The notes below the pieces were generated by a model. The model made no database searches. It was given only the letters and a program-made list of their open reading frames with translations, and was not told where the DNA came from. From the NCBI GenBank assembly GCA_945864305.1, contig CAMBAJ010000012.1, positions 1 to 42,345 on the forward strand: 42,345 nt of DNA, read 5' to 3'. Source of the stretch: an uncultured Clostridia bacterium (GTDB lineage: Bacteria; Bacillota; Clostridia; Oscillospirales; Oscillospiraceae). Of this stretch, positions 1-9,943 are shown piece after piece. The first letter of the stretch is position 1. Each line of letters starts with the position of its first letter. Both the position numbers and the translations under genes were made by a program.

Positions 1-1
1 G

Positions 2-1183
2 ACAAAAGACATCTGGAACGACAACGACGGCGAGGAGTCCCCGAAGAAGTCCCGAAAGCTCCGGGGCATCGGCGTATTCCTGCTGACGCTGGTGGTTGTG
101 CTGGGCGTGGTGCTGTTCGCCGCGTACCGGGACGGCACCGGCATGGACGTGCTGCGCCGGTACTTCAACTACGGTAGCGCGGAAAAGGCGGGAGGCACCA
201 CACTGTACGAGTACGACGCCTCCTCCAAAAACCAGTTCGCGGCTCTTGGAGACCGCCTGGTGGTCCTGTCCGATATCTCTCTGCGAGTCCTGAGCAAGGA
301 CGGCGGGGAGGTGTGGTCCGCGTCGGTCAATATGTCCGCACCGCATTTGGTGCAGAACGGAGACCGGGCCGTGGCCTATGACGTGGGCGGCACGACTTTG
401 TATGTTCTGGATCAAAACGGCGAGGTGGCGGCCCTGACCGCCGGGAACGAAGAGCCTTTCATCGCGGCGACGCTGAATGAGAAGGGCTGGCTGGCGGTGA
501 CCGCCAAGAAAAAGAACTGCAAGGGCTGGGTCGGTGTCTATGACAAGGACATGGAGCTGGTGTTTGAATTCAAATCTTCCCGCCGGTTTGTGGAGGACGC
601 CTATGTGACGGACGACTGCGCGTCTTTGGGGGCGGTGACGCTTGGCCAGGAGAACAGCGTGTTCGTCAGCAACATCGTTCTCTACGACCTGACGAAGCCT
701 GGAGAGGCGGAACCCGTGGCGGATTACGACGTCGCCAACGGCCTGGTGGCCGCCATCGGGGAGCAGGAGGGAAAGCTGGTCACAGTGTCCGACACCCGCC
801 TGACTTTGGCGGACAGCAAGGGAGAAATCACCGGCACCTATTCCTATGACGGTGCCTATCTGCGGGAATATGACATCTCCGGCGACGGCTATACGGCGTT
901 GCTGCTGAACCGGTATCAGTCCGGCAGCGTGGGCCGTCTGGCGACAGTCAGCGCTGACGGTGAGGAACTGGGCTCCCTGGATGTACGGGACGAGGTTTTG
1001 AGTATGTCGGCCTGTGGGCGGTATCTGGCTGTTCTGTATTACGGCAGTTTGGTGGTCTATAATGAGAATCTGGAAGTATATGCTTCTTTGAAGGGAACCG
1101 AAAACGCCAGAGGGACGCTGATGCGCCAGGACGGCTCCGTTTTGCTGCTGTCCTCGGAATCCGCGGAGCTGTTTTTGCCTTAA
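2..1183 (+). CDS. DUF5711-like membrane-anchored beta-propeller protein (5' end cut off)
   Basis: The reading frame is open from the first bases of the window, so the start codon lies upstream. The visible part begins with a short charged cytoplasmic stretch (KDIWNDNDGEESPKKSRKLR) followed by one hydrophobic segment (GVFLLTLVVVLGVVLFAAY), that is, an N-terminal membrane anchor. The remaining ~330 residues are repeated beta-strand units with recurring aromatic and Gly-Asp turns, as in WD40/PQQ-like propellers. I recognise this as the DUF5711 type found just upstream of cvpA in Oscillospiraceae; the function is unknown. It is the first visible gene of a plus-strand operon with cvpA and the Clp ATPase (57-nt gap to cvpA). 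The family name comes from memory of family features, not from a search. Confidence 0.75.
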   Translation, partial: TKDIWNDNDGEESPKKSRKLRGIGVFLLTLVVVLGVVLFAAYRDGTGMDVLRRYFNYGSAEKAGGTTLYEYDASSKNQFAALGDRLVVLSDISLRVLSKDGGEVWSASVNMSAPHLVQNGDRAVAYDVGGTTLYVLDQNGEVAALTAGNEEPFIAATLNEKGWLAVTAKKKNCKGWVGVYDKDMELVFEFKSSRRFVEDAYVTDDCASLGAVTLGQENSVFVSNIVLYDLTKPGEAEPVADYDVANGLVAAIGEQEGKLVTVSDTRLTLADSKGEITGTYSYDGAYLREYDISGDGYTALLLNRYQSGSVGRLATVSADGEELGSLDVRDEVLSMSACGRYLAVLYYGSLVVYNENLEVYASLKGTENARGTLMRQDGSVLLLSSESAELFLP

Positions 1184-1240
1184 ACGGCAGAAATTGCAGG
1201 GGAATTCACAAAACGTTTACAGGAGGAACGGTAGGCAACC

Positions 1241-1939
1241 ATGACAACACCTGTTATAATAGACATCATTGTAGCCGCTGTGCTGCTGGGCTTTACGGCT
1301 TACGGCGCCAGGCGGGGACTGCTGCAAACCATGGCCGGACTGGTCATTGTGGTGGTCGCCCTGGTGGGTGCCGGTATCATCGCCGCCACCTTCTCCGGTC
1401 CGGCGGCAAAATTGGTGGCCCCGGCCATCGAAAAACACATTGAGAGCCAGGTGGACGCGGCCCTGGAGGAACAGGCCAAAGAGCACCCGATGCAGGAGGC
1501 GGATGTGGAAGCCGACTGGCTGGAGGACCTGCTGGAGCGGCTGGGTATGGACCGCGACGTCCGGGAATCCATGGCGAAGCGGGCCGGAGAGACAGTCCGG
1601 GACACGGGCGTCTCCATTGCCGCGGCGGTGGTGGAGAGCATTGCCAGCTCTTTCATCTACGGAATTCTGTACATTCTCTCCTTTGCGCTTCTGCTTTTGC
1701 TGCTGCATGTGCTGGTGGGGGCAATGGGGCTGGTTTTCAAACTGCCGGGCCTGCGGGGGCTCAACGCCCTGGGCGGCGGCCTGCTGGGCCTGATCGAGGG
1801 CGCGCTGCTGCTGTTTCTGGCGGTCTGGGTCCTGAGAAGGCTGGGTGTCTCCTTTGAGACAGAGACCCTGGCCGAGGCTCATATTCTGCGAATTTTCACG
1901 ACGAACACACCGCTGAGTGTGCTGTCGTTTCTGCAATAA
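1241..1939 (+). CDS. CvpA family membrane protein
   Basis: A 232-aa integral membrane protein. The N-terminus (IDIIVAAVLLGFTAYGARRG) followed by a second hydrophobic helix is the typical CvpA opening. A charged amphipathic insertion (about residues 65-125) separates it from two further hydrophobic segments (about 145-165 and 180-205). CvpA was named for colicin V production; in Firmicutes its relatives are poorly characterised membrane proteins. An AGGAGG lies at 1221-1226, a slightly long 14 nt before the ATG. The next gene starts 15 nt after the stop, so it is very probably co-transcribed with the Clp ATPase. Family assignment is firm on architecture; the role is not known. Confidence 0.85.
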   Translation: MTTPVIIDIIVAAVLLGFTAYGARRGLLQTMAGLVIVVVALVGAGIIAATFSGPAAKLVAPAIEKHIESQVDAALEEQAKEHPMQEADVEADWLEDLLERLGMDRDVRESMAKRAGETVRDTGVSIAAAVVESIASSFIYGILYILSFALLLLLLHVLVGAMGLVFKLPGLRGLNALGGGLLGLIEGALLLFLAVWVLRRLGVSFETETLAEAHILRIFTTNTPLSVLSFLQ

Positions 1940-1954
1940 CTCTGGAGGTATACG

Positions 1955-4276
<2,322 letters not shown>

Positions 4277-4300
4277 ATGTGAGATGAGAGGGAGATTTGA

Positions 4301-4510
4301 ATGCTGTTTCGAAAGGATATTGACCCGCGCTGTGCCTACTGCCAGCGGGGACAGCAGATCAACGAGCGGGAAGTGGCCTGTATCAAGCGGGGAATCGTAC
4401 CGGTGGAGCATCACTGCCGGGCGTTTAAATACGACCCTTTGAAACGGGTGCCGCCCCGTCCGGCGGCGCTGGACACCGAGAGGTTGAAAGAGGCGGATTT
4501 TTCGCTGTGA
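4301..4510 (+). CDS. Small four-cysteine protein, function unknown
   Basis: A 69-aa protein with cysteines at 11, 14, 27 and 39 (CAYC, AC, HHC), a spacing compatible with a small zinc site. The tail motif YDPLKRVPPRP resembles small proteins I recall in other Oscillospiraceae, always unnamed. The ATG is preceded by GAGAGGGAG at good spacing, and the gene begins 24 nt after clpE, so it probably belongs to the same transcript. A very stable hairpin follows it at 4545-4577. I do not recognise a function. It is short, but the conserved cysteine pattern and ribosome-binding site make it a real gene. Confidence 0.65.
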   Translation: MLFRKDIDPRCAYCQRGQQINEREVACIKRGIVPVEHHCRAFKYDPLKRVPPRPAALDTERLKEADFSL

Positions 4511-4544
4511 TGCCATGACGCGAGTACATTGAGAGCAGAACAAC

Positions 4545-4577
4545 CAGCAGGCGCCCGGGATTCCCAGGCGCCTGCTG
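4545..4577 (+). other. Very stable hairpin between the clp operon and the EFR1 gene
   Basis: A perfect 11-bp stem (CAGCAGGCGCC / GGCGCCTGCTG), with a further GGG/CCC pair inside the loop, sits between the Cys4 gene and the next ribosome-binding site (AAGGAGG at 4583-4589). There is no U-run after it. It could end the upstream transcript, protect a 3' end, or sit in the leader of the next gene. Confidence 0.6.
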
Positions 4578-4596
4578 CTGCAAAGGAGGAACGACC

Positions 4597-5418
4597 ATGG
4601 AAATCAGAAAAGTCTGGACACTTTGTTACAGCGCAACCGGCACCACAGACAAGGCGGTGAATACCATCGGAGAGGAACTGGCGGCAAAGCTGGAGCTGCC
4701 TCTGGAGCGGCTGAGTTTCACCAGGCCTGCGGAACGTGACAGGGAGTACACTTTTTCAGAAAACGACCTGGTGGTCGTGGGAACACCTACCTATGCGGGA
4801 AAGATGCCCAATAAAATTCTGCCGGATTTCCAGAGCCGCCTTCACGGAGACGGCGCCCTTGCGGTGGCGGTGGTGACCTTTGGGAACCGGAGCTATGACA
4901 ACTCCCTGGCGGAGCTGTGCGCGGTTCTGGAGGCGGACGGCTTCCATACCGTGGCGGCGGGGGCTTTCGTGAGCCAGCACGCCTTTACCGATGAACTGGC
5001 CTATGGCCGTCCCGGCTGGAGCGACCAGATGGAGATGAAGGAATTTGCCCGGCGCATCTCTGACAAGGTAAAAAGCTCAAGGGATATCTCCAACCCAATT
5101 CAGGTCCCCGGCGACCCGGCAGCACCCTATTACGTGCCCAAGGGCACGGACGGCCAGCCTGCCAAGTTCCTGAAAGCCAAGCCCAAGACGAACCTCGCCA
5201 AGTGCACGAACTGCGGCGCCTGTGCCCGGCTGTGTCCCATGGGAGCTATTGATCCGAAGGATGTGACCAATGTGCCAGGCACCTGCATCAAGTGTCAGCG
5301 GTGCGTCCGCAAGTGCACCAAAGGGGCCAAGTATTTTGATGATCCGGCCTTTTTGTCCCATGTGGCCATGCTGGAACAGAATTTCCGGGAACCCAAGGAA
5401 AACGAAGTATTTCTCTGA
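4597..5418 (+). CDS. EFR1-type flavodoxin/ferredoxin fusion electron carrier
   Basis: A 273-aa two-domain redox protein. Residues about 5-160 form a flavodoxin-like domain with an FMN phosphate loop SATGTT (12-17) and a VGTPTYAGKMPNK segment. The C-terminus carries two 4Fe-4S motifs: C203-X2-C206-X2-C209-X3-C213-P and C230-X2-C233-X2-C236-X3-C240. This is the EFR1 (flavodoxin plus ferredoxin) layout common in anaerobic Firmicutes; partner enzymes are unknown. The AAGGAGG at 4583-4589 lies 7 nt before the ATG. A symmetric terminator follows at 5466-5505, shared with the convergent carboxypeptidase gene. Confidence 0.88.
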   Translation: MEIRKVWTLCYSATGTTDKAVNTIGEELAAKLELPLERLSFTRPAERDREYTFSENDLVVVGTPTYAGKMPNKILPDFQSRLHGDGALAVAVVTFGNRSYDNSLAELCAVLEADGFHTVAAGAFVSQHAFTDELAYGRPGWSDQMEMKEFARRISDKVKSSRDISNPIQVPGDPAAPYYVPKGTDGQPAKFLKAKPKTNLAKCTNCGACARLCPMGAIDPKDVTNVPGTCIKCQRCVRKCTKGAKYFDDPAFLSHVAMLEQNFREPKENEVFL

Positions 5419-5465
5419 GAGACGGCTGTGTTTGGGCAGAATGGCAGTACCATCCATATAGAAAG

Positions 5466-5505
5466 AAAAACACGGTATCCGGATTCATCCGGATACCGTG
5501 TTTTA
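5466..5505. terminator. Bidirectional terminator between EFR1 and the D,D-carboxypeptidase gene
   Basis: A 13-bp perfect stem CACGGTATCCGGA / TCCGGATACCGTG with a 4-nt loop, flanked by an A-run on the left and a T-run on the right. It can therefore work on both strands between convergent genes. Confidence 0.9.
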
Positions 5506-5517
5506 TCGTCTGCATGG

Positions 5518-6591
5518 TCAGTTGCAGTATGTTTTATACAGATCCACGTGATCGTAAATCGCCCGCCAAGCGCTGTGGGCGTTGCCGGTGACACAGATAT
5601 ACAGATTGCCGTCGGCGTCCCGGCCGCAGCTGGCTGCGCAGTTGCCGGACTGCATCACGTATCCGGTCTTGGCGCCGATGACCTCAATATCGCCGGTGTC
5701 CTTGTCCTCAATGCGCCGAAGGAACCAGTTGGAGAGGACCTGCCCATCCGGATGCTCCGGCGTGGGGGCGGTCTCATAGGTGCGGGCATTCAGAACCTCC
5801 TGGCACAGCTCATTCTCCATGGCCGCTTTCAGAATCATGGCCATATCATAGACCGTGCAGAAATGGTCCTCGTCATACAGGCCCACGCAATTGGTGAAGT
5901 GGGCGGTGTCTGAAAGCCCCAGTTCTTCCAGCTTTTCGTTCATCATATCCACGAACGCCTCGTGAGAGCCGGCCACATAGGTGGCGAGGCCCAGGGCGGC
6001 GTCGGCGCCGGAGGGGAGGATGGTACCGTAGAGGAGCTCCCGGACAGAGACCGTCTCACCGATTTCCAGGCCCACTACGCTGCAGTCGTTGACATAGCAA
6101 TAATCCGTGATATCAATGGTCATGGTGAAAGTGTCGTCCAGGTCCGTGATATGTTCAGCGGCCACCAGCAGCGTCATGATCTTGGTCATGGAGGCGGGAC
6201 TGATGATGGCGTCAGAGCTTTTCTCTGCAAGGATGGAACCTTGCTCCAGATCGATTACCACGGCATAGGTACTGGGAAAAGCATCGTCCAGATGGACGGT
6301 GTCCGATGTCTGCGTTGCGGCGTATGGCGGCTCTGGCTCCTCCGGGAGACTGACTGCTGGTGCCGCCTGAGGAATGGGCTCCTCCGGGACGAGCTCCGGC
6401 TCCTCCTGGTGATGTCCGCCCCAGGCGGCCAGAACAATCACCAGGACCAATGCGAATCCGGCGACAGGCAGAAACTGCATGAGCTGCCTGCGGCGGCGTG
6501 CCTGCTGCTTTTTGCGGCGCTGCTCCGCCCGCTGTGCCCGGCGGGCGGCTCGTTCTTCCTCACTGATAACAGGTGTGTACTGATCGTCCAT
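5518..6591 (-). CDS. D-alanyl-D-alanine carboxypeptidase (penicillin-binding protein 5/DacF type)
   Basis: A 357-aa membrane-anchored serine peptidase that would trim the terminal D-Ala from peptidoglycan stem peptides outside the cell. It has a very basic cytoplasmic tail (residues 14-36), one transmembrane helix (about 40-57), a Pro/Glu-rich linker (60-95), then the catalytic domain: SxxK as S134-M-T-K137, second motif S194-G195-A196 instead of the common SGN, and KTG at 308-310. The SGA variant occurs in some clostridial relatives as far as I recall, so it need not mean loss of activity. A good promoter lies upstream (6625-6653). It is a single gene between divergent and convergent neighbours. 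Confidence 0.9.
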   Translation of the reverse strand: MDDQYTPVISEEERAARRAQRAEQRRKKQQARRRRQLMQFLPVAGFALVLVIVLAAWGGHHQEEPELVPEEPIPQAAPAVSLPEEPEPPYAATQTSDTVHLDDAFPSTYAVVIDLEQGSILAEKSSDAIISPASMTKIMTLLVAAEHITDLDDTFTMTIDITDYCYVNDCSVVGLEIGETVSVRELLYGTILPSGADAALGLATYVAGSHEAFVDMMNEKLEELGLSDTAHFTNCVGLYDEDHFCTVYDMAMILKAAMENELCQEVLNARTYETAPTPEHPDGQVLSNWFLRRIEDKDTGDIEVIGAKTGYVMQSGNCAASCGRDADGNLYICVTGNAHSAWRAIYDHVDLYKTYCN

Positions 6592-6624
6592 GGCGTACTC
6601 CTTGCTGGAAATGACATTTTTTCC

Positions 6625-6653
6625 ATTATAGCAGAACCGCCGGAAGATTTCAC
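6625..6653 (-). promoter_or_regulatory. SigA-type promoter of the carboxypeptidase gene
   Basis: On the minus strand: GTGAAA (6653-6648), 17-bp spacer, TATAAT (6630-6625), with TGC just before the -10 making it an extended -10. It lies about 35 bp before the start codon. Confidence 0.7.
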
Positions 6654-6783
6654 CATGATTTTACCGTTAGAGAAAATTTTCCAGCTCATGATCCGAATTT
6701 TGAAAGAGAACAGGCCCAAAACACTGTCAGCACAGGGGCCTTTTGCATAATCTGAAAATGAAATCGGATTTGGAGGGAACTGT

Positions 6784-7851
6784 ATGGCACAGGTGACCAA
6801 CTTCTTTGTCGGCGCCAACAGCGGCGAGGGTTTTCAGAATTTATTTCCGGAACTGGTGGATCTGGAGGATACATATGATCTGATGGTATTGAAGGGCGGC
6901 CCCGGCGTGGGGAAGAACACCTTCATGCGGGAACTGGGCCGGTCTATGGAACAGGCCGGGACGGCGGTAGAGTACCTATGGTGCTCCGGGGACCCGGATT
7001 CCCTGGACGGCGTGGTCCTCCCGGAGATTCGCTGCGCGGTTGTGGACGGCACGTCACCCCACGTCGTGGAACCCCGGTATCCGGCGGCGGTGGACCGCTA
7101 TGTGGACCTGGGGCGGTTTTACGATCTGACCGCTGCCAAAGCAGCCGTCAGTGAAGTGAAAGAGCACACCCGCGCTTACAAGGCGGCGTACGTCCGGTCC
7201 TATCACAGCCTGAAGGCCGCCCGGCAGGTGGAACTGGATGCGGTGACGGCAGTGGGGAAGACTTTTGACCGGGAGCGGGCGGACCGCCGGGTCAGCGGCA
7301 TTATTGCCAGAGAACTGCGCGGGAAGGGAAACCAGGCGGGAAAGACCACCCGGCGTTTTCTGGGCAGCATCACCCACAGGGGATATATCTGGCGGTTCGA
7401 CAGCGTGGACGCGCTGTGTCCCAAGGTCTACGAATTTGCCGACAGCTGGGAGCTGGCGGGACCGGCGCTCTCCCAGCTCCATGACACGGCTGTGAAGAAC
7501 GGCTGGGATACCATCGCCTGTCTGGCTCCGGAGGAGCCGTCGCGCATTGAGCACCTGCTGATCCCGGCGCTGGGCCTGGCATTTGTCACATCCCGGCCGG
7601 GAATGGACTACGGGAAAAAGCCCTACCGCCGCATCCGGCTGGATGCCATGACGGAGGCGGAGGGGAAGGCCCGTCTGCGGTTTCAGACCCGGATGGCCGC
7701 GCTACTCCGGGAGGAGGGCATCGGCGCGCTGAAGGAGGCTAAGGCCAATCACGACAAGCTGGAGGCTGTGTATAACCCCTATGTGGATTTCGACGGCGTC
7801 CGGGCGCTGGCGGCGCTGGAGACTGGACGGCTGCTGAGCTGGCTGGGGTGA
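6784..7851 (+). CDS. PRK06851-like P-loop protein with altered Walker A
   Basis: A 355-aa protein that I assign to the PRK06851-like group of Firmicute P-loop proteins of unknown role, mainly on the opening FFxGANSGEGF, the early GGPGVGK loop (38-43) and the segment PSRIEHLLIPALGLAFVTS. Two things are odd. The Walker A reads GGPGVGKNT, with Asn where Ser/Thr should hold Mg2+. The second half of the family, which as I recall carries another P-loop, here has ADSWELAGPA at the expected place. The protein may bind ATP poorly or not at all. ATG start with GGAGGGAAC upstream. The terminator at 7878-7918 separates it from recQ, so it is probably a single-gene unit. Confidence 0.65.
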   Translation: MAQVTNFFVGANSGEGFQNLFPELVDLEDTYDLMVLKGGPGVGKNTFMRELGRSMEQAGTAVEYLWCSGDPDSLDGVVLPEIRCAVVDGTSPHVVEPRYPAAVDRYVDLGRFYDLTAAKAAVSEVKEHTRAYKAAYVRSYHSLKAARQVELDAVTAVGKTFDRERADRRVSGIIARELRGKGNQAGKTTRRFLGSITHRGYIWRFDSVDALCPKVYEFADSWELAGPALSQLHDTAVKNGWDTIACLAPEEPSRIEHLLIPALGLAFVTSRPGMDYGKKPYRRIRLDAMTEAEGKARLRFQTRMAALLREEGIGALKEAKANHDKLEAVYNPYVDFDGVRALAALETGRLLSWLG

Positions 7852-7877
7852 AAACTGCCTGCCGCGCGCGGAAAACA

Positions 7878-7918
7878 GGCCGTGGGACGGAGCGGAGACC
7901 GGGCGTCCCGCGGCCTTT
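7878..7918 (+). terminator. Terminator between the P-loop gene and recQ
   Basis: A 12-bp stem GGCCGTGGGACG / CGTCCCGCGGCC (one G-U pair) with a 14-nt loop, followed by a short TTT run. Confidence 0.65.
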
Positions 7919-7945
7919 GTATTTCGGTGGAGTTTGTGGTATGAT
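7917..7945 (+). promoter_or_regulatory. recQ promoter
   Basis: TTGTAT (7917-7922), 17-bp spacer, TATGAT (7940-7945), with an extended -10 TGG. It lies 37 bp before the chosen recQ start and directly after the upstream terminator. It would put +1 inside the longer open frame, supporting the downstream start. Confidence 0.75.
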
Positions 7946-7982
7946 GGGCACATCGTTTTCAAAGAGAAAGGAACCAAGGCTC

Positions 7983-9800
7983 ATGACGAAAGAGGAAGCC
8001 TTAAAAACATACTTCGGCTACGACGCCTTCCGGGGCGGACAGGAGCCGGTCATCGACGCGCTGCTGGACGGGCGGGACGCGCTGGCCATCATGCCCACTG
8101 GGGCGGGGAAATCGATTTGTTACCAGATTCCGGCCCTGCTGCTGCCGGGCATCACCCTGGTGGTCTCGCCGCTGGTGTCCCTGATGCGGGACCAGGTGAC
8201 GGCACTGGTGCAGATGGGCATCCCGGCGGCGTTTTTGAACAGCGCTCTGACATTCCGTCAGTATCTACTGGCTCTGGACCGGGCCAAGGCCGGACGGTAC
8301 AAGATCATCTATGTGGCGCCGGAGCGGCTGGAGACCGAGGGCTTTCGCTCCTTTGCGGAGCACGCGGACATCTCCTTGGTCGCTGTGGACGAGGCCCACT
8401 GCATCTCCCAGTGGGGCCAGGACTTCCGGCCCTCCTATCTGAATATCCCGGCGTTTGTGGAGTCCCTGCCCCGGCGGCCGGTGGTGGGGGCCTTTACCGC
8501 CACGGCCACCCCGGATGTGAAAGAGGACATCGAAAAGCTGCTGCGGCTGCGGGAGCCTCTGCGCCTTACCACTGGCTTCAACCGGGAGAACCTGTATTTT
8601 GAGGTTCAGCAGCCGGAGAACAAAAAGGCGGCACTGCTGGAGTTGGTGAAGGGCCGCCCAGGAAAATGCGGGATCGTCTACTGTTCCACCCGGAAGAACG
8701 TAGAGGAGGTCTGTGACTTCCTGAACGAGCGGGGCGTCTCCGCCACCCGATACCACGCAGGCCTGGAGTCGGAGGAGCGGCGGAAAAATCAGGAGGATTT
8801 CCTCTATGACCGGGCGACGGTCATGGTGGCCACCAACGCCTTTGGCATGGGCATCGACAAGTCGGACGTCCGCTATGTCATCCACTACAACATGCCCAAG
8901 GACATCGAGAGCTACTACCAGGAGGCGGGCCGCGCCGGGCGGGACGGCCTGCCCTCCAGCTGCATCCTGCTGTACGGCGGGCAGGACGTGCGGACCAATG
9001 AATTCCTGATCTCCCACCGGGAGCCCCGGGAGGACCTGGACCCCAGGACAGCCGAGATGCTGCAGGAGCGGGACCTCCAGCGCTTGCGGCAAATGACAGG
9101 CTACTGTCGGACCCGGCACTGCCTGCGGCAGTACATCTTACAGTATTTCGGGGAATTCGCCCCGGACTACTGCGGCACCTGCTACAACTGCCTCCACAAC
9201 TTCGAGGAGGTGGAGGTCAGCCGGGAGGCACGGTGCATCGTGGCCTGCGTGGCGGAGCTGAACCAGGCCTTCGGCGTGAGTGTCGTGGCGGAGACGCTGT
9301 GCGGCGCGGAAACGGACAAGGTGCGGAAGTACCATCTGGACCGGGAGCGGAGCTACGGCGCCCTGAAGGACCTGACCCAGAAGGAGGTCCGGGAGCGCAT
9401 CCGCTTCCTGCTGGATGAGGGTGTCCTGACCCTCAGCATCGGACAGTATCCGGTATTGCGGCTGGGAGAGCGGGCGGAGGACGTGGCCCTGAACGGACCG
9501 GCCATGTATATGAAGAGCGTGAAGGACCAGCGGCCCGCCGCCGGCCGGAAGCCGGTGCCTACGGAGTTGGACAGCCGTCAGGCGGAGCTGTTCGAGCGTC
9601 TCCGGACCCTGCGGGCCGGCATTGCCCGCAGACAGGGTGTCCCGGCCTACGTGGTGTTTTCGGACAAGACGCTGCGGGAGCTGGCGGTGGTCCAGCCCCG
9701 GAATCTGGAGGAGTTCCGGACCGTCAGCGGCGTGGGCGACGCCAAGGCCAGCCGCTACGGAAAGGCGTTTTTGGCGGAGATAGAGGCATTCAACAATTGA
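7983..9800 (+). CDS. recQ: ATP-dependent DNA helicase RecQ
   Basis: A 605-aa 3'-5' DNA helicase of recombination and fork repair. Walker A PTGAGKS (38-44), DEAH box at 136-139 followed by CISQWGQDFRPSY, motif VI EAGRAGRDG (about 314-322), and the RecQ zinc module with C375/C380/C397/C400/C403. A winged-helix region follows, then a C-terminal HRDC domain (about 530-605). The frame is open back to an ATG at 7848, but that would overlap the previous gene and contain the terminator and promoter. The ATG at 7983 has AGAAAGGA about 10 nt upstream and begins with the usual RecQ N-terminus. Confidence 0.95.
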   Translation: MTKEEALKTYFGYDAFRGGQEPVIDALLDGRDALAIMPTGAGKSICYQIPALLLPGITLVVSPLVSLMRDQVTALVQMGIPAAFLNSALTFRQYLLALDRAKAGRYKIIYVAPERLETEGFRSFAEHADISLVAVDEAHCISQWGQDFRPSYLNIPAFVESLPRRPVVGAFTATATPDVKEDIEKLLRLREPLRLTTGFNRENLYFEVQQPENKKAALLELVKGRPGKCGIVYCSTRKNVEEVCDFLNERGVSATRYHAGLESEERRKNQEDFLYDRATVMVATNAFGMGIDKSDVRYVIHYNMPKDIESYYQEAGRAGRDGLPSSCILLYGGQDVRTNEFLISHREPREDLDPRTAEMLQERDLQRLRQMTGYCRTRHCLRQYILQYFGEFAPDYCGTCYNCLHNFEEVEVSREARCIVACVAELNQAFGVSVVAETLCGAETDKVRKYHLDRERSYGALKDLTQKEVRERIRFLLDEGVLTLSIGQYPVLRLGERAEDVALNGPAMYMKSVKDQRPAAGRKPVPTELDSRQAELFERLRTLRAGIARRQGVPAYVVFSDKTLRELAVVQPRNLEEFRTVSGVGDAKASRYGKAFLAEIEAFNN

Positions 9801-9877
9801 ACATTTCTTTGTGACCGAATATCATCTCAACAACATCACCATATGCCGGGGATGACAACCCATCACCGGTGCGGAAT

Positions 9878-9923
9878 AAAAGACAGCAAGCACCTGCCGG
9901 CTGGCAGGTGCTTACTGTCTTTT
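9878..9923. terminator. Bidirectional terminator between recQ and ygiQ
   Basis: Stem AAGCACCTGCC / GGCAGGTGCTT with loop GGCT, extended after one mismatch by AAAAGACAG / CTGTCTTTT. It has an A-run on the left and a T-run on the right and serves both convergent genes. Confidence 0.92.
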
Positions 9924-9943
9924 ACACGGTTATAGAACAGGGC

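Noticed and set aside
7848-7982. Upstream extension of recQ
   Set aside because: It contains a terminator and the promoter, and overlaps the previous gene; the ATG at 7983 has a good ribosome-binding site.
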